39,379 nt of DNA from JALVIU01 sp964462295 (GTDB lineage: Bacteria > Atribacterota > JALVIU01). The stretch spans positions 1 through 39,379 of the forward strand of contig CAYWXH010000011.1 in assembly GCA_964462295.1 (NCBI GenBank), read 5' to 3'. Shown piece by piece: positions 16,713-24,693 of the stretch (the stretch's first letter is position 1; every line of letters starts with the position of its first letter). The notes under the pieces were generated by a model. It worked only from the letters and a program-made list of their open reading frames with translations. It had not been told where the DNA came from and searched no databases. A program made the position numbers and the translations under genes.

Positions 16713-17384
16713 ATGAAAGTGCAGAGAAAATTAATTTTTATTTTTCTTATACTTTTTATATTTATGTTTTCTACCCTTTCTTTTTCTGATGAATCATATT
16801 ATAAAAGGGCAATGGATTATTTTTGGAAGGGTGTATACAAAAAGGCTATACCCCTTTTTAAAGAGGCTATAGAGAAAGAGGAAAATCTATGTGATGCATA
16901 CTTTTATTTAGGGCTTTCGTATATAAATCTCAAAAAATACAAAAGTGCTTATAATATTTCTTCAAAACTTATAGAATTGTGTAATGAAAAAATTAAAGAA
17001 AATCCAAAGGATTTTAAGGCCCACTACTATCTTGGTTATATATATGAACTTAGGAGTTTTGTTCCTGGAATTAATGAATATGATAAGGCAATAGCTGAAT
17101 TCCTTGAGGCATATGAACTATTTCCAAAAAATGTAACAGTCTTAGAACACATTGCCTTTTGCTATATTCAAAAGAAAAATTATGATGATGCAATTGGGTA
17201 TCTTGATAAGGCAGAGGAATTTTTACCTCATGATCTATGGATAATATATCATAAGGGATACTGTTATATGAAACAGGGGGATAAGGAGATGGCTAAGGCC
17301 TATTTTCAAAAGATACTGGATATGGGAAAGAAAGGGAATAGATTTTATAAATTGGCAAAGGAGATGATAAGAAAGGTAAAATGA
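16713..17384 (+). CDS. Exported TPR-repeat protein
   Basis: This 223-aa protein has an N-terminal signal peptide or anchor (residues 1-26) and then tetratricopeptide-like helical repeats, recognisable by Y-x-G/A patterns such as YFYLGLSYINLKKY and YYLGYIYELRSF. TPR proteins of this kind serve as protein-binding scaffolds in the envelope; no enzyme motif is visible. The ribosome site GGGAG lies 8 nt before the start. It is the first gene of the ECF sigma operon and overlaps the lipoprotein gene by ATGA. Function is unknown. Confidence 0.75.
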   Translation: MKVQRKLIFIFLILFIFMFSTLSFSDESYYKRAMDYFWKGVYKKAIPLFKEAIEKEENLCDAYFYLGLSYINLKKYKSAYNISSKLIELCNEKIKENPKDFKAHYYLGYIYELRSFVPGINEYDKAIAEFLEAYELFPKNVTVLEHIAFCYIQKKNYDDAIGYLDKAEEFLPHDLWIIYHKGYCYMKQGDKEMAKAYFQKILDMGKKGNRFYKLAKEMIRKVK

Positions 17385-18490
17385 AGAAGTTTTGGGCAAT
17401 ATCTATTTTTCTTATTTTATTTTTAGTATTTATTTCAGGTTGTATAGGTGATACTACCCCTCCTGCCCCTACAGAATTTGGTACACTAAAGGGTTATGTC
17501 TATTGGTCACCCATAGATTCAGATGAGGAAGAACCTTTGGGTGATGCTATAATTTCCCTTAAAGGCACATCATATACAACTTCCACTGATGATACAGGGT
17601 ATTTTGAAATCTTAAAGGTGGGTGTAGGAAAATATACATTAATCGTGGAGAAAAAAGGTTTTGAAACCTTTTCGAAAGATATAGAGATAAAAAAAGATGA
17701 AACCCTTGATCTATCTGGAGAGAATAAAATAGTGCTTACACCGGTAAGAGATCAGTATCTCTTTAATAAAGGGTTAGAACTTTACAATGAGGAAGATTAT
17801 ATAGGTGCAATATTTTATTTCTCAGAATTAAAAGATGACTATCCAGATAGTGAATTTATAGATAAAACCCTTTATTATCTTGGTATGTCATATTACGAAG
17901 TAGGACTTTTAAATGATGCTATTTACAATTTTGAAGACCTGGTACTTGATTATCCAGATAGTGAATTTATAGATGATGCACTCTTTAAGTTGGGAGATAC
18001 CTATTATGCCTTAGGAAATTATGAAAAGGCCATATATTATTATAAAAAATTAGTGGATGAATATCCAGATAGTACCTATACAGAAAAGGCCCTATATTCT
18101 CTTTCTAAGACCTATATGGATAGAGGGGATACAGATGATGCTATAGAGAGTTTTCAAAAATTTATAGAAGAGTTTCCAGATAGTGAATACGCAGATGATG
18201 CTACCTATTTTATAGGTTATGTGTATTATTCTGAAGGAGATTATGAAAAAGCCATATCTTTTTGGGAAAAGATCCCTGATGAATATGCCTTGGGTACTTG
18301 GCCAGATGGCTCTCCTATCCTTGCAAGTGTTTATTTTTACCTTGGTGAGGCCTATAGAGAGTTAGGTGAGGTGGATAAGGCAAAGGGCTACTATGAGAAA
18401 GTAATAAAAGAGTTTCCAGATGCTACATTTAGTGATGGATCACTGATTTCTGAACATGCAAAAGAGAGATTAGAGGAACTTTCTTCTTAA
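17381..18490 (+). CDS. Lipoprotein with carboxypeptidase-regulatory-like domain and TPR repeats
   Basis: This 369-aa lipoprotein has lipobox ISGC with the acylated Cys at about residue 21, to be processed by Lgt and LspA. Residues of about 33-125 form a beta-sandwich of the carboxypeptidase-regulatory-like type (GTLKGYVYW, DDTGYFEILKVGVGKYTL). The rest holds five to six TPR units built around YPDSEF or FPDSEY, similar to the YbgF/BamD style of envelope TPRs. It could scaffold an envelope complex, perhaps linked to the sigma/anti-sigma sensor encoded next. No catalytic motif is visible, and the exact role is unknown. Confidence 0.75.
   Translation: MKKFWAISIFLILFLVFISGCIGDTTPPAPTEFGTLKGYVYWSPIDSDEEEPLGDAIISLKGTSYTTSTDDTGYFEILKVGVGKYTLIVEKKGFETFSKDIEIKKDETLDLSGENKIVLTPVRDQYLFNKGLELYNEEDYIGAIFYFSELKDDYPDSEFIDKTLYYLGMSYYEVGLLNDAIYNFEDLVLDYPDSEFIDDALFKLGDTYYALGNYEKAIYYYKKLVDEYPDSTYTEKALYSLSKTYMDRGDTDDAIESFQKFIEEFPDSEYADDATYFIGYVYYSEGDYEKAISFWEKIPDEYALGTWPDGSPILASVYFYLGEAYRELGEVDKAKGYYEKVIKEFPDATFSDGSLISEHAKERLEELSS
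17840..17974 (+). repeat. 24-nt direct repeats within the TPR lipoprotein gene
   Basis: An identical 24-nt segment (begins TATCCAGATAGTGAA) occurs at 17840-17863 and 17951-17974, 111 nt or 37 codons apart. Degenerate copies follow near 18062 and 18174. They encode YPDSEFID at the TPR boundaries and suggest recent internal duplication. Confidence 0.8.
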
Positions 18491-18491
18491 T

Positions 18492-19073
18492 ATGTTTGAA
18501 GATGCCTATCTTGTAAAAAGAACTTTAGAGGGTGATATAAGGGCATTTGAGGCCCTCATAGATAAATATAAAAATATGGTATTCACTATCTCTTTTAGGA
18601 TGCTTGGAAACCATGCAGATGCAGAGGATGCATCTCAAGAGGTATTTTTGCGTCTTTTTAACTCCCTCAAAAAGTACAACAGTAACCACAAGTTTTCCAA
18701 TTGGCTCTATCAGATCACCATGAATATATGTAGGGATGAACTTCGAAAAAGAAAAAATGCAAAGGGAAATATTTCCCTTGATGAGCCCCTCAAAGAACAA
18801 GATGGAAAAGATATTGCCTCTTTAATTCCAGATGATTATAATCTTCCAGAGAGGATTGTAGAGGAAAATGAGCTAAGAGATAGATTGGAAATGGCTATAC
18901 AAAAGCTCCCTCCTGATTATAGAGAGCCTTTAGCGCTAAGATATACCAAGGGTCTAAGCTATGAAGATATATCTTCTATCCTAAAGCTTCCCGTGGGAAC
19001 TGTAAAGGTAAGAATTCACAGGGCACGAAGAATGATAAGAGAGGCACTTAAGCAAGATCTTGAAACTTATTAG
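18492..19073 (+). CDS. ECF-family RNA polymerase sigma factor
   Basis: This 193-aa sigma-70 family protein has region 2 (about residues 10-85, with GNHADAEDASQEVFLRLF and WLYQITMNICRDELRKRK) and region 4 (about 130-185, LPPDYREPLALRY, LSYEDISSILKLPVGTVKVRIHRAR). Regions 1 and 3 are missing, as in the ECF class. It starts 2 nt after the lipoprotein stop and is followed by its presumed zinc-binding anti-sigma factor. ECF-type promoter matches occur before the operon and just after this gene, so it probably controls its own expression. Confidence 0.93.
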   Translation: MFEDAYLVKRTLEGDIRAFEALIDKYKNMVFTISFRMLGNHADAEDASQEVFLRLFNSLKKYNSNHKFSNWLYQITMNICRDELRKRKNAKGNISLDEPLKEQDGKDIASLIPDDYNLPERIVEENELRDRLEMAIQKLPPDYREPLALRYTKGLSYEDISSILKLPVGTVKVRIHRARRMIREALKQDLETY

Positions 19074-19088
19074 TAAAATTTTCGTATA
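19061..19088 (+). promoter_or_regulatory. Second ECF sigma-type promoter, before the anti-sigma gene
   Basis: TGAAAC (19061-19066), a 16-nt spacer and CGTATA (19083-19088) match the sigma-W-like consensus and share spacing and -10 with the element at 16641. The -35 overlaps the last codons of the sigma gene. Transcription would start near 19095, leaving a very short leader before the ATG at 19109. Confidence 0.5.
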
Positions 19089-19108
19089 GTTTTATAGAGG
19101 TGAGTGAG

Positions 19109-19735
19109 ATGGAATGTAAGAGAGCAAGAGAGATAATAGATTTTTATATTGATGGAGAGATTACTCAAAAGGAAAAAGAAGAGCTTGAAGAGCATCTAAA
19201 AACATGTATAAGTTGCAATAGATACTATGAGGATATCTTAAGACTTCATAATATATTATCCAATGAAGAGTATCTACAACCAAGAGAAGGTTTTACTCAA
19301 AGGGTAATTTCAAATCTTCCTAAGAAGAGGAAGGTCTTTTCATGGTTTCCCAAGCCCGCACTTATTGGGGCTTTTTCTTTGATAATTCTTTTGGTTTTTG
19401 CATTTATTAAATTTCCGTTGTTTAATATTGGTAAAGAGAATCTAAAAGATATGGTGAAGGTACAGTTTATGCTAAATCTTCAAAATGCAGAGGCCAAATC
19501 TGTAAGTATTGTTGGCGATTTTAATGATTGGCAGGTAGGAAAAGACTTACTCTCAGACCCCGACGGTGATGGTATATGGGTAGGAGAGATTACCTTAAGG
19601 CCAGGAAAGTATCAATATGTATTCGTAATTGATGGGAAAAAGTGGATACCTGACCCAAGGGCAAGAGAGGTCTCAAAAGATGGATTTGGAAGCATAAATT
19701 CTGTGATCGAGGTGAGAAAGAGGCTAACTAAATGA
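19109..19735 (+). CDS. Zinc-binding anti-sigma factor with extracytoplasmic CBM48-like domain
   Basis: This 208-aa protein combines a cytoplasmic zf-HC2 anti-sigma domain (Cys3, then H29-x3-C33-x2-C36), one membrane helix (about 83-106) and an outside domain (about 117-203) resembling the AMPK beta / CBM48 glycan-binding fold. In the latter, VSIVGDFNDW, GKYQYVFVIDGKKW and INSVIEV align with the glycogen-binding sequence; Trp141, Trp179 and Asn197 are kept, but the Lys before the VDG loop is Val172. It should hold the upstream ECF sigma inactive until a signal is sensed. I chose ATG 19109 with AGAGGTGAG just before it; a GTG at 19100 is in frame. Confidence 0.82.
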   Translation: MECKRAREIIDFYIDGEITQKEKEELEEHLKTCISCNRYYEDILRLHNILSNEEYLQPREGFTQRVISNLPKKRKVFSWFPKPALIGAFSLIILLVFAFIKFPLFNIGKENLKDMVKVQFMLNLQNAEAKSVSIVGDFNDWQVGKDLLSDPDGDGIWVGEITLRPGKYQYVFVIDGKKWIPDPRAREVSKDGFGSINSVIEVRKRLTK

Positions 19736-20598
19736 AAAAACAGATATTATTTCTAATTATCCTTTTATCTGTCTTTATACTGTTTTCCTCATACGCCCTC
19801 GCAGAGGATAATATAAAAACTATCCTCTCTGATTATCCATATATAAGTGAGATAGAACGTTCCATAATTTCAAAGGAGATAAAAGAGGCAATAGATTTAG
19901 GTGTAGATACCTATGATATAGAATCACTTATAAGTCTTGCAAAAAAGAGGAAGATTTCTCCTCTGGCCCTTAAAGATATAGTATCTCTTATAAATCAAGC
20001 TGCCAAGCTTCATCTTTATCCAGATTTGCTTTTAAACAAAGCAAAAGAAGGCCTACTTAAGAGAGTAAGGGAGGATCTTATTGTAGAGGTACTTAAGAAA
20101 AGGCTAGATTATCTTAGAACCTCAAAGCTCATAATAGACTCTTTGAATGGAAAGATCAGCCCTAACGATAAAGAGGAGCTTACCTTTATAATCGTACAAA
20201 ATTTAGAAAATGGTCTAAGTGAAGATGTTGTTACAAAACTTATAAATTATTCCTTTAAAAAGAGTGTATCTTTTGATACAGTTGGAAAAATACTTGATGA
20301 TATATCAGTCTTACCTGCAGTGGGGATAGATGATGATGCCATATTGAAATTGGGGGAATTCTTCTTTAAAAGAAATGTTTCTGAAGGTGGAGTAAAAGAG
20401 GTAACAGATGTCATTTTGTTGGCTATCAAACTGGGAATTTCCCCTGATAAGCTTTCAGATTTCCTAAAGGGTGCCTATAGATATAGAGATTATATAAGTC
20501 TTAGAAATGCCATTTTGCGTATTATAAGAGAGGGTGCAAAAAAGAATAAGATTAAGAAACATACGCCCTCCCAGGCCCTTCCACCACCTCCTAAATAA
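19732..20598 (+). CDS. Exported all-helical protein of unknown function
   Basis: This 288-aa protein has a signal peptide (residues 1-24, ending SYALA) and then an almost wholly alpha-helical sequence with repeated patterns such as ISPLALKDIVSLI and GISPDKLSDFL, suggesting helical repeats. The C terminus is basic and ends in a proline-rich tail. I recognise no domain. It overlaps the anti-sigma gene by ATGA and so belongs to the ECF operon; a periplasmic role in the same response is inferred. Confidence 0.6.
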   Translation: MKKQILFLIILLSVFILFSSYALAEDNIKTILSDYPYISEIERSIISKEIKEAIDLGVDTYDIESLISLAKKRKISPLALKDIVSLINQAAKLHLYPDLLLNKAKEGLLKRVREDLIVEVLKKRLDYLRTSKLIIDSLNGKISPNDKEELTFIIVQNLENGLSEDVVTKLINYSFKKSVSFDTVGKILDDISVLPAVGIDDDAILKLGEFFFKRNVSEGGVKEVTDVILLAIKLGISPDKLSDFLKGAYRYRDYISLRNAILRIIREGAKKNKIKKHTPSQALPPPPK

Positions 20599-20601
20599 CA
20601 C

Positions 20602-20901
20602 ATGAGGCTTTTTCTTTTTATCCTTCATCTGCCTGATTTTATACGGCTTGCCTATTACCTCATGGGTGATAGGAGGGTACCTTGGTATCTAAAGGCTATT
20701 GTATATGGGGCAATTGCCTATGTAATATCACCCCTTGACCTCTTACCAGATTATCTTGTTCCTATATTAGGCTATGTTGAAGATTTGATTATCTTTTATT
20801 TTTCTTTGAAGTTTCTTATATCAGGCAGTCCCCCTTCTGTAGTGCGGGAATATGTAAAAATTATTGATGAAGAGAAAAGGAGAAAAAGATGGAGGGAGTA
20901 G
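20602..20901 (+). CDS. YkvA/DUF1232-family small membrane protein
   Basis: This 99-aa protein carries the DUF1232 pattern: VPWYLKAIVYGAIAYVISP followed by LDLLPDYLVPILGYVEDL. Two hydrophobic helices are visible and the C terminus is highly charged. Function of the family is unknown. It starts 4 nt after the previous stop with little sign of its own ribosome site, and its end overlaps the rqcH start by 13 nt, so translation is likely coupled. Confidence 0.8.
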   Translation: MRLFLFILHLPDFIRLAYYLMGDRRVPWYLKAIVYGAIAYVISPLDLLPDYLVPILGYVEDLIIFYFSLKFLISGSPPSVVREYVKIIDEEKRRKRWRE

Positions 20902-22586
20902 TACTTTACCTTTTAAGAGATGAACTTTCTAAGAAGATTTTAAATACTAAAATACAGAAAATTTTAAAAGCAGATAAACTTACCCTTTTATTTTTCTTTG
21001 ATGGAGTAGGGGAGGGGATTTTTTTAAACTTTTCAGAACAGCCCAGTATCTATCTTAAAAAAGCTACTTTAGATGCGCCAGAATTGGCACCTGATACTAT
21101 GTGGGAAGGATTACTTTTTGGCTATAAAGTTGTTGAGATTTATCAAGATGATTGGAATAGGGTGTATAGGTGGAGGCTTGAGAAAAAGGATAAAGTAAGA
21201 TTTTTGTATATGGAATTTACAGGGAGATTTTCCAATCTTATACTTACAGAAGAGGATAATAAGATTATAACTGCCCTAAAACCCATGGGATTTGCCTTAG
21301 ATAGTGCAAAGAGGATAATAAGAGGAGGGTTTGTCTACAGTTTTCCAAAATTTATGCCAAAATATTTTCCTCAAGATGTAGATTTTGAGTCACTCCTTTT
21401 TGGAAAAGGGGTGAGGGTGCTTGATATTCTAATGAAAAACCTAAAAGGGATAGGAAAAGATACAGGAGCTGATATCCTTTCCTATCTTGGTTATGATCCC
21501 TCTATTGAAACCCCTCTTGGGAAAAAAGATATAGATAGAATTGTCCATTTTCTAATAGATACATATAAAGATTGGAAGGCATTTGTATATACCCCGTATG
21601 TACTATATGGTAATGATGGAAAGCCTTTGAAAATCACCCTCTTCCCCTTTGATAGGGCAGTAGAATATCCGACACTTTCTTCTACAATCTCTTTGGTTTA
21701 TGAACATAAGTATAAGACCAAAGAGCTTATTATTTTAAAAAATAGATATTTAAGACTTGTAAATGAAAAGATTGAGGCTCTTTTAAAAAAGATAGACCAG
21801 ATAGAGAAGGAGATTAAACTTGCAGAGGGTGCAGATATGTTTATGCAAAAGGGAGAGCTTCTTAAGGTAAACCTTTCAAAGATAAAGAGGGGGATGGATA
21901 AGATAGAAGTTATAAATTATTATAAGTATCCTCCTGAAAAGGAGTATATAGAATTAGACCCTGAACTTTCACCACATGAAAATGTAGAAAGATATTTCAA
22001 AAAATATACAAAATATAAAAAAGGAAAAGAAAAATTAAGAGATCTCCATAACCATCTTATCAGGGAACTTGAGATGCTAAAGGAGTTAAAAATAGATATA
22101 GAAGGATCAGATGACCTCTCATGGGTTAAAGAGAGATTAGAGGATATTGGAATATTGAAAAAAGAAAAAACACCAATTACATACAGGGGAGAGAGACTTA
22201 AAATAAAAAGGTTTGTATCTCCAGATGGGTTTTTGATACTTGTTGGTCGATCTGCAAAAGATAATGAAATGGTCCTAAAGCTTGCCTCTCCAAATGACTA
22301 TTGGCTTCATGTGCGAGATATCCCTGGATCACATGTTATAATAAAGAGAAGTGGTAAAAAAGATGTCCCCTTTAGTACTATAAAGTATGCTGCATCTATA
22401 GCTGCATATTTTAGTAAAGGAAGGGAGGATACTAATGTGGGTGTAGATTATACATTGAGAAAATATGTAAAACCTATAAAGGGGGGTGGGCCAGGGTTTG
22501 TAAATTTTAGGGAAGAAAAGACTATATATGTAAACCCTTATGAATTTAAAGAAAACTCCTCTTCTAACCATGAAAGAAGTGATTGA
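20889..22586 (+). CDS. rqcH: RqcH/NFACT family ribosome quality control protein
   Basis: This 565-aa protein matches the NFACT family (bacterial RqcH, formerly fibronectin-binding protein A). RqcH binds stalled 50S subunits and recruits tRNA-Ala to add C-terminal alanine tails that mark nascent chains for degradation. The N-terminal NFACT-N region is followed by a long charged coiled coil (about residues 275-415) and the NFACT-R domain, with the hallmark DYWLHVRDIPGSHVII at about 470-485. The ribosome site AAAGGAG precedes the ATG. The 3' end overlaps the convergent rluD gene by 49 nt. Confidence 0.9.
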   Translation: MEGVVLYLLRDELSKKILNTKIQKILKADKLTLLFFFDGVGEGIFLNFSEQPSIYLKKATLDAPELAPDTMWEGLLFGYKVVEIYQDDWNRVYRWRLEKKDKVRFLYMEFTGRFSNLILTEEDNKIITALKPMGFALDSAKRIIRGGFVYSFPKFMPKYFPQDVDFESLLFGKGVRVLDILMKNLKGIGKDTGADILSYLGYDPSIETPLGKKDIDRIVHFLIDTYKDWKAFVYTPYVLYGNDGKPLKITLFPFDRAVEYPTLSSTISLVYEHKYKTKELIILKNRYLRLVNEKIEALLKKIDQIEKEIKLAEGADMFMQKGELLKVNLSKIKRGMDKIEVINYYKYPPEKEYIELDPELSPHENVERYFKKYTKYKKGKEKLRDLHNHLIRELEMLKELKIDIEGSDDLSWVKERLEDIGILKKEKTPITYRGERLKIKRFVSPDGFLILVGRSAKDNEMVLKLASPNDYWLHVRDIPGSHVIIKRSGKKDVPFSTIKYAASIAAYFSKGREDTNVGVDYTLRKYVKPIKGGGPGFVNFREEKTIYVNPYEFKENSSSNHERSD

Positions 22587-23473
22587 AAATCTTTGGGAGG
22601 CTCTACTGAAAATTCCATAGTTTTACCCAATATAGGGTGTTCAAATCTTATAGAATATGCATGAAGTGCATGCCTTTTTATAGGAATATCTATCTTCTTT
22701 TTGCTGTAGGTTGCATCACCTACCAGAGGATGTCCTATGTATGCAAGGTGTACCCTTATCTGGTGTGTCCGCCCTGTCTTGGGAGAGGCTTTTATATATG
22801 TAAAACTCTTAAATCTTTTTAATACCTCAAAATGTGTAATTGCCTCTCTAGCATTGTTAAGTGTAACTTTCATCTTTTTTCTATGAACAGGGTCTCTCCC
22901 TATAGGGGCATCTATTTTACCTTTATCTTCAGCTATTGCCCCATATGTAATGGCAAGGTAAGTTTTTGCTATTTTTCTATTTTTAAATGCATCTGAGAGT
23001 ATAAGATGAGCCCTTTCTTCCTTTGCTATAATCATAATTCCAGAGGTGTCTTTATCTAATCTATGTACTATACCTGGCCGTTCTACACCTCCTATGCCGC
23101 TTAGGTCTTTGAACTTGGAAAGTAGTATATTTACCAAGGTATGTTCATATATTCCGGGGGAGGGATGAACAGAAAGACCAGGTGGTTTATTTATTATGGC
23201 CAAATATTTATCTTCATACAATATTTCTATATCCCCTTCTTCTGCCTTAATTTCCATTTTTTTAGGTAGAGGGATATAATAATACACTCTATCTCCTGAA
23301 AGGAGAGAGTAGCTTGGCTTTTTCTTTTCGTTATTTACAGTAATGAGTCCTTCGTGTATGAGGGATTTTATTCTTTCTCGGGAGAGGGAGAGCACCTCCT
23401 TTAGGTATTTATCCAGCCTTTTTCCTTTATCCTTTTCTCCTATGTTAAGATATCCCTTTTTTTCTTCTTCCAT
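22538..23473 (-). CDS. rluD: RluD-family 23S rRNA pseudouridine synthase
   Basis: This 311-aa enzyme converts uridine to pseudouridine in large-subunit rRNA. An S4 RNA-binding domain occupies about residues 15-65 (KRLDKYLKEVLSLSRERIKSLI). The catalytic motif HRLDKDTSG contains Asp140, and the C-terminal KTGRTHQIRVHLAYIGHPLVGD is typical of the RluA/RluD group. I use the ATG at 23473; an in-frame TTG lies two codons earlier. The 5' end overlaps lgt by 29 nt and no clear ribosome site is seen, so coupling to lgt is likely. Which uridines are modified cannot be told from this sequence. Confidence 0.9.
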   Translation of the reverse strand: MEEEKKGYLNIGEKDKGKRLDKYLKEVLSLSRERIKSLIHEGLITVNNEKKKPSYSLLSGDRVYYYIPLPKKMEIKAEEGDIEILYEDKYLAIINKPPGLSVHPSPGIYEHTLVNILLSKFKDLSGIGGVERPGIVHRLDKDTSGIMIIAKEERAHLILSDAFKNRKIAKTYLAITYGAIAEDKGKIDAPIGRDPVHRKKMKVTLNNAREAITHFEVLKRFKSFTYIKASPKTGRTHQIRVHLAYIGHPLVGDATYSKKKIDIPIKRHALHAYSIRFEHPILGKTMEFSVEPPKDFQSLLSWLEEEFSLNS

Positions 23474-24251
23474 ATTCAAACACAGCCCACAAAATAGCGA
23501 TTATACTTAAGATTTGAGATCCTGTAAATGGTCCAACATACTTATATGGTGGATAGTATCTTAAAAATTCCACCAAAAATCTACCTATAGAATAGTAGAT
23601 TACAAGTAGAAGAAAGCCTTGCCCTTTAAATTTTTGCATACCACTTTTGTAAAATTTTACTATAAGTAAAAAGACGATAAAGGCTGAAAGAGAGTGTAAA
23701 AGTTGTGTTGGAATTACAGGTAGTGTGTATGGTGTGCCAGGTTTTATAAGTCCCCGCATAACTTGGTCTACATATACAGGTGGATTGTGAGTAGATGGAA
23801 ATCTTATACCAAATGTGTAGGAAATTTTACCCCAACAACATCCGTTTAAGAAACAGCCTATCCTTCCTATAGCAACTCCTAATGCAAGACCTGGAGCAAA
23901 GGTATCTGCAAGTTTCCAAAAATCTAATTTTTTTATTTTTACTATAGCATATCCTGTTATGACCCCTGCTATAAGTGTTCCAAATAGTACCATACCTCCT
24001 CTTTGGATGTATAAGATACTTATAGGATTTTTTGCATAATCCTTCCAGTTTGCAATTACAAATGCGATTCGTGCCCCAATTATACCTGAAATGAGTAGAT
24101 ATAAAGCGATATCAATAACATCTTCCTTTTTAATATCTCTTCTTTTTGCCTCCAAAGTAGTAAACCATAGTCCTACAAGGAATCCTATACCTATAAGGGT
24201 GCCCCATGCATATATCTTTAAGCTTCCTATTTCTAAGAGTATTCTATGCAT
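23445..24251 (-). CDS. lgt: Prolipoprotein diacylglyceryl transferase
   Basis: This 268-aa multi-spanning inner-membrane enzyme moves diacylglycerol from phosphatidylglycerol to the lipobox Cys of prolipoproteins. About seven membrane segments are visible. The Lgt signature GRIGCFLNGCCWG starts at about residue 129, and YAWGTLIG near the N terminus is also characteristic. It overlaps lspA by 8 nt, so the two steps of lipoprotein maturation are encoded together. At least one substrate, the lipoprotein at 17381, lies in this window. Confidence 0.95.
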   Translation of the reverse strand: MHRILLEIGSLKIYAWGTLIGIGFLVGLWFTTLEAKRRDIKKEDVIDIALYLLISGIIGARIAFVIANWKDYAKNPISILYIQRGGMVLFGTLIAGVITGYAIVKIKKLDFWKLADTFAPGLALGVAIGRIGCFLNGCCWGKISYTFGIRFPSTHNPPVYVDQVMRGLIKPGTPYTLPVIPTQLLHSLSAFIVFLLIVKFYKSGMQKFKGQGFLLLVIYYSIGRFLVEFLRYYPPYKYVGPFTGSQILSIIAILWAVFEYGRRKKGIS

Positions 24252-24693
24252 TTTTTGCCTTCCTCTTTTCTTCTAAAAAGATCTTAATTATCAAGAGAGA
24301 AAAACCTATAACTATACAGGAATCTGCAAAATTAAATATAAAAGGCCATATCCCTCGTACATCTATAAAATCTATTACATAACCGTACTGCAATCTATCT
24401 ATAAGGTTTCCCGCTCCTCCTCCTATTATAAGAGCTAGGGCCATTTTAGTAAACCTATCCTCTGCTTTAAATACATACCACCACAACCCAAAGGTAAGGG
24501 CAAATATTGTAATTACAAGAGAGATAAGAGTTTTTCCTGGAAAAAGACCAAATGTAACCCCTCTATTTTTTGTAAGCGTAAAATGTAAAAAACCCGGGAT
24601 AATAGGCAGTGTTACCCGGGTTGAAAGATAATGGGCAAAAAAGAGCTTTGTCCATCTATCTATAAGTATTATAACTATAGAGATTAGGATCAT
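24244..24693 (-). CDS. lspA: Lipoprotein signal peptidase II
   Basis: This 149-aa aspartyl protease in the inner membrane removes the signal peptide from lipid-modified prolipoproteins. Four membrane helices are visible. The catalytic pair is Asp108 in GYVIDFIDVR and Asp124 in FNFADSCIV, and GGAGNLIDR is conserved. It overlaps ileS by 4 nt (ATGA); the ileS-lspA pairing is common in many Gram-negative bacteria. Confidence 0.96.
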   Translation of the reverse strand: MILISIVIILIDRWTKLFFAHYLSTRVTLPIIPGFLHFTLTKNRGVTFGLFPGKTLISLVITIFALTFGLWWYVFKAEDRFTKMALALIIGGGAGNLIDRLQYGYVIDFIDVRGIWPFIFNFADSCIVIGFSLLIIKIFLEEKRKAKNA

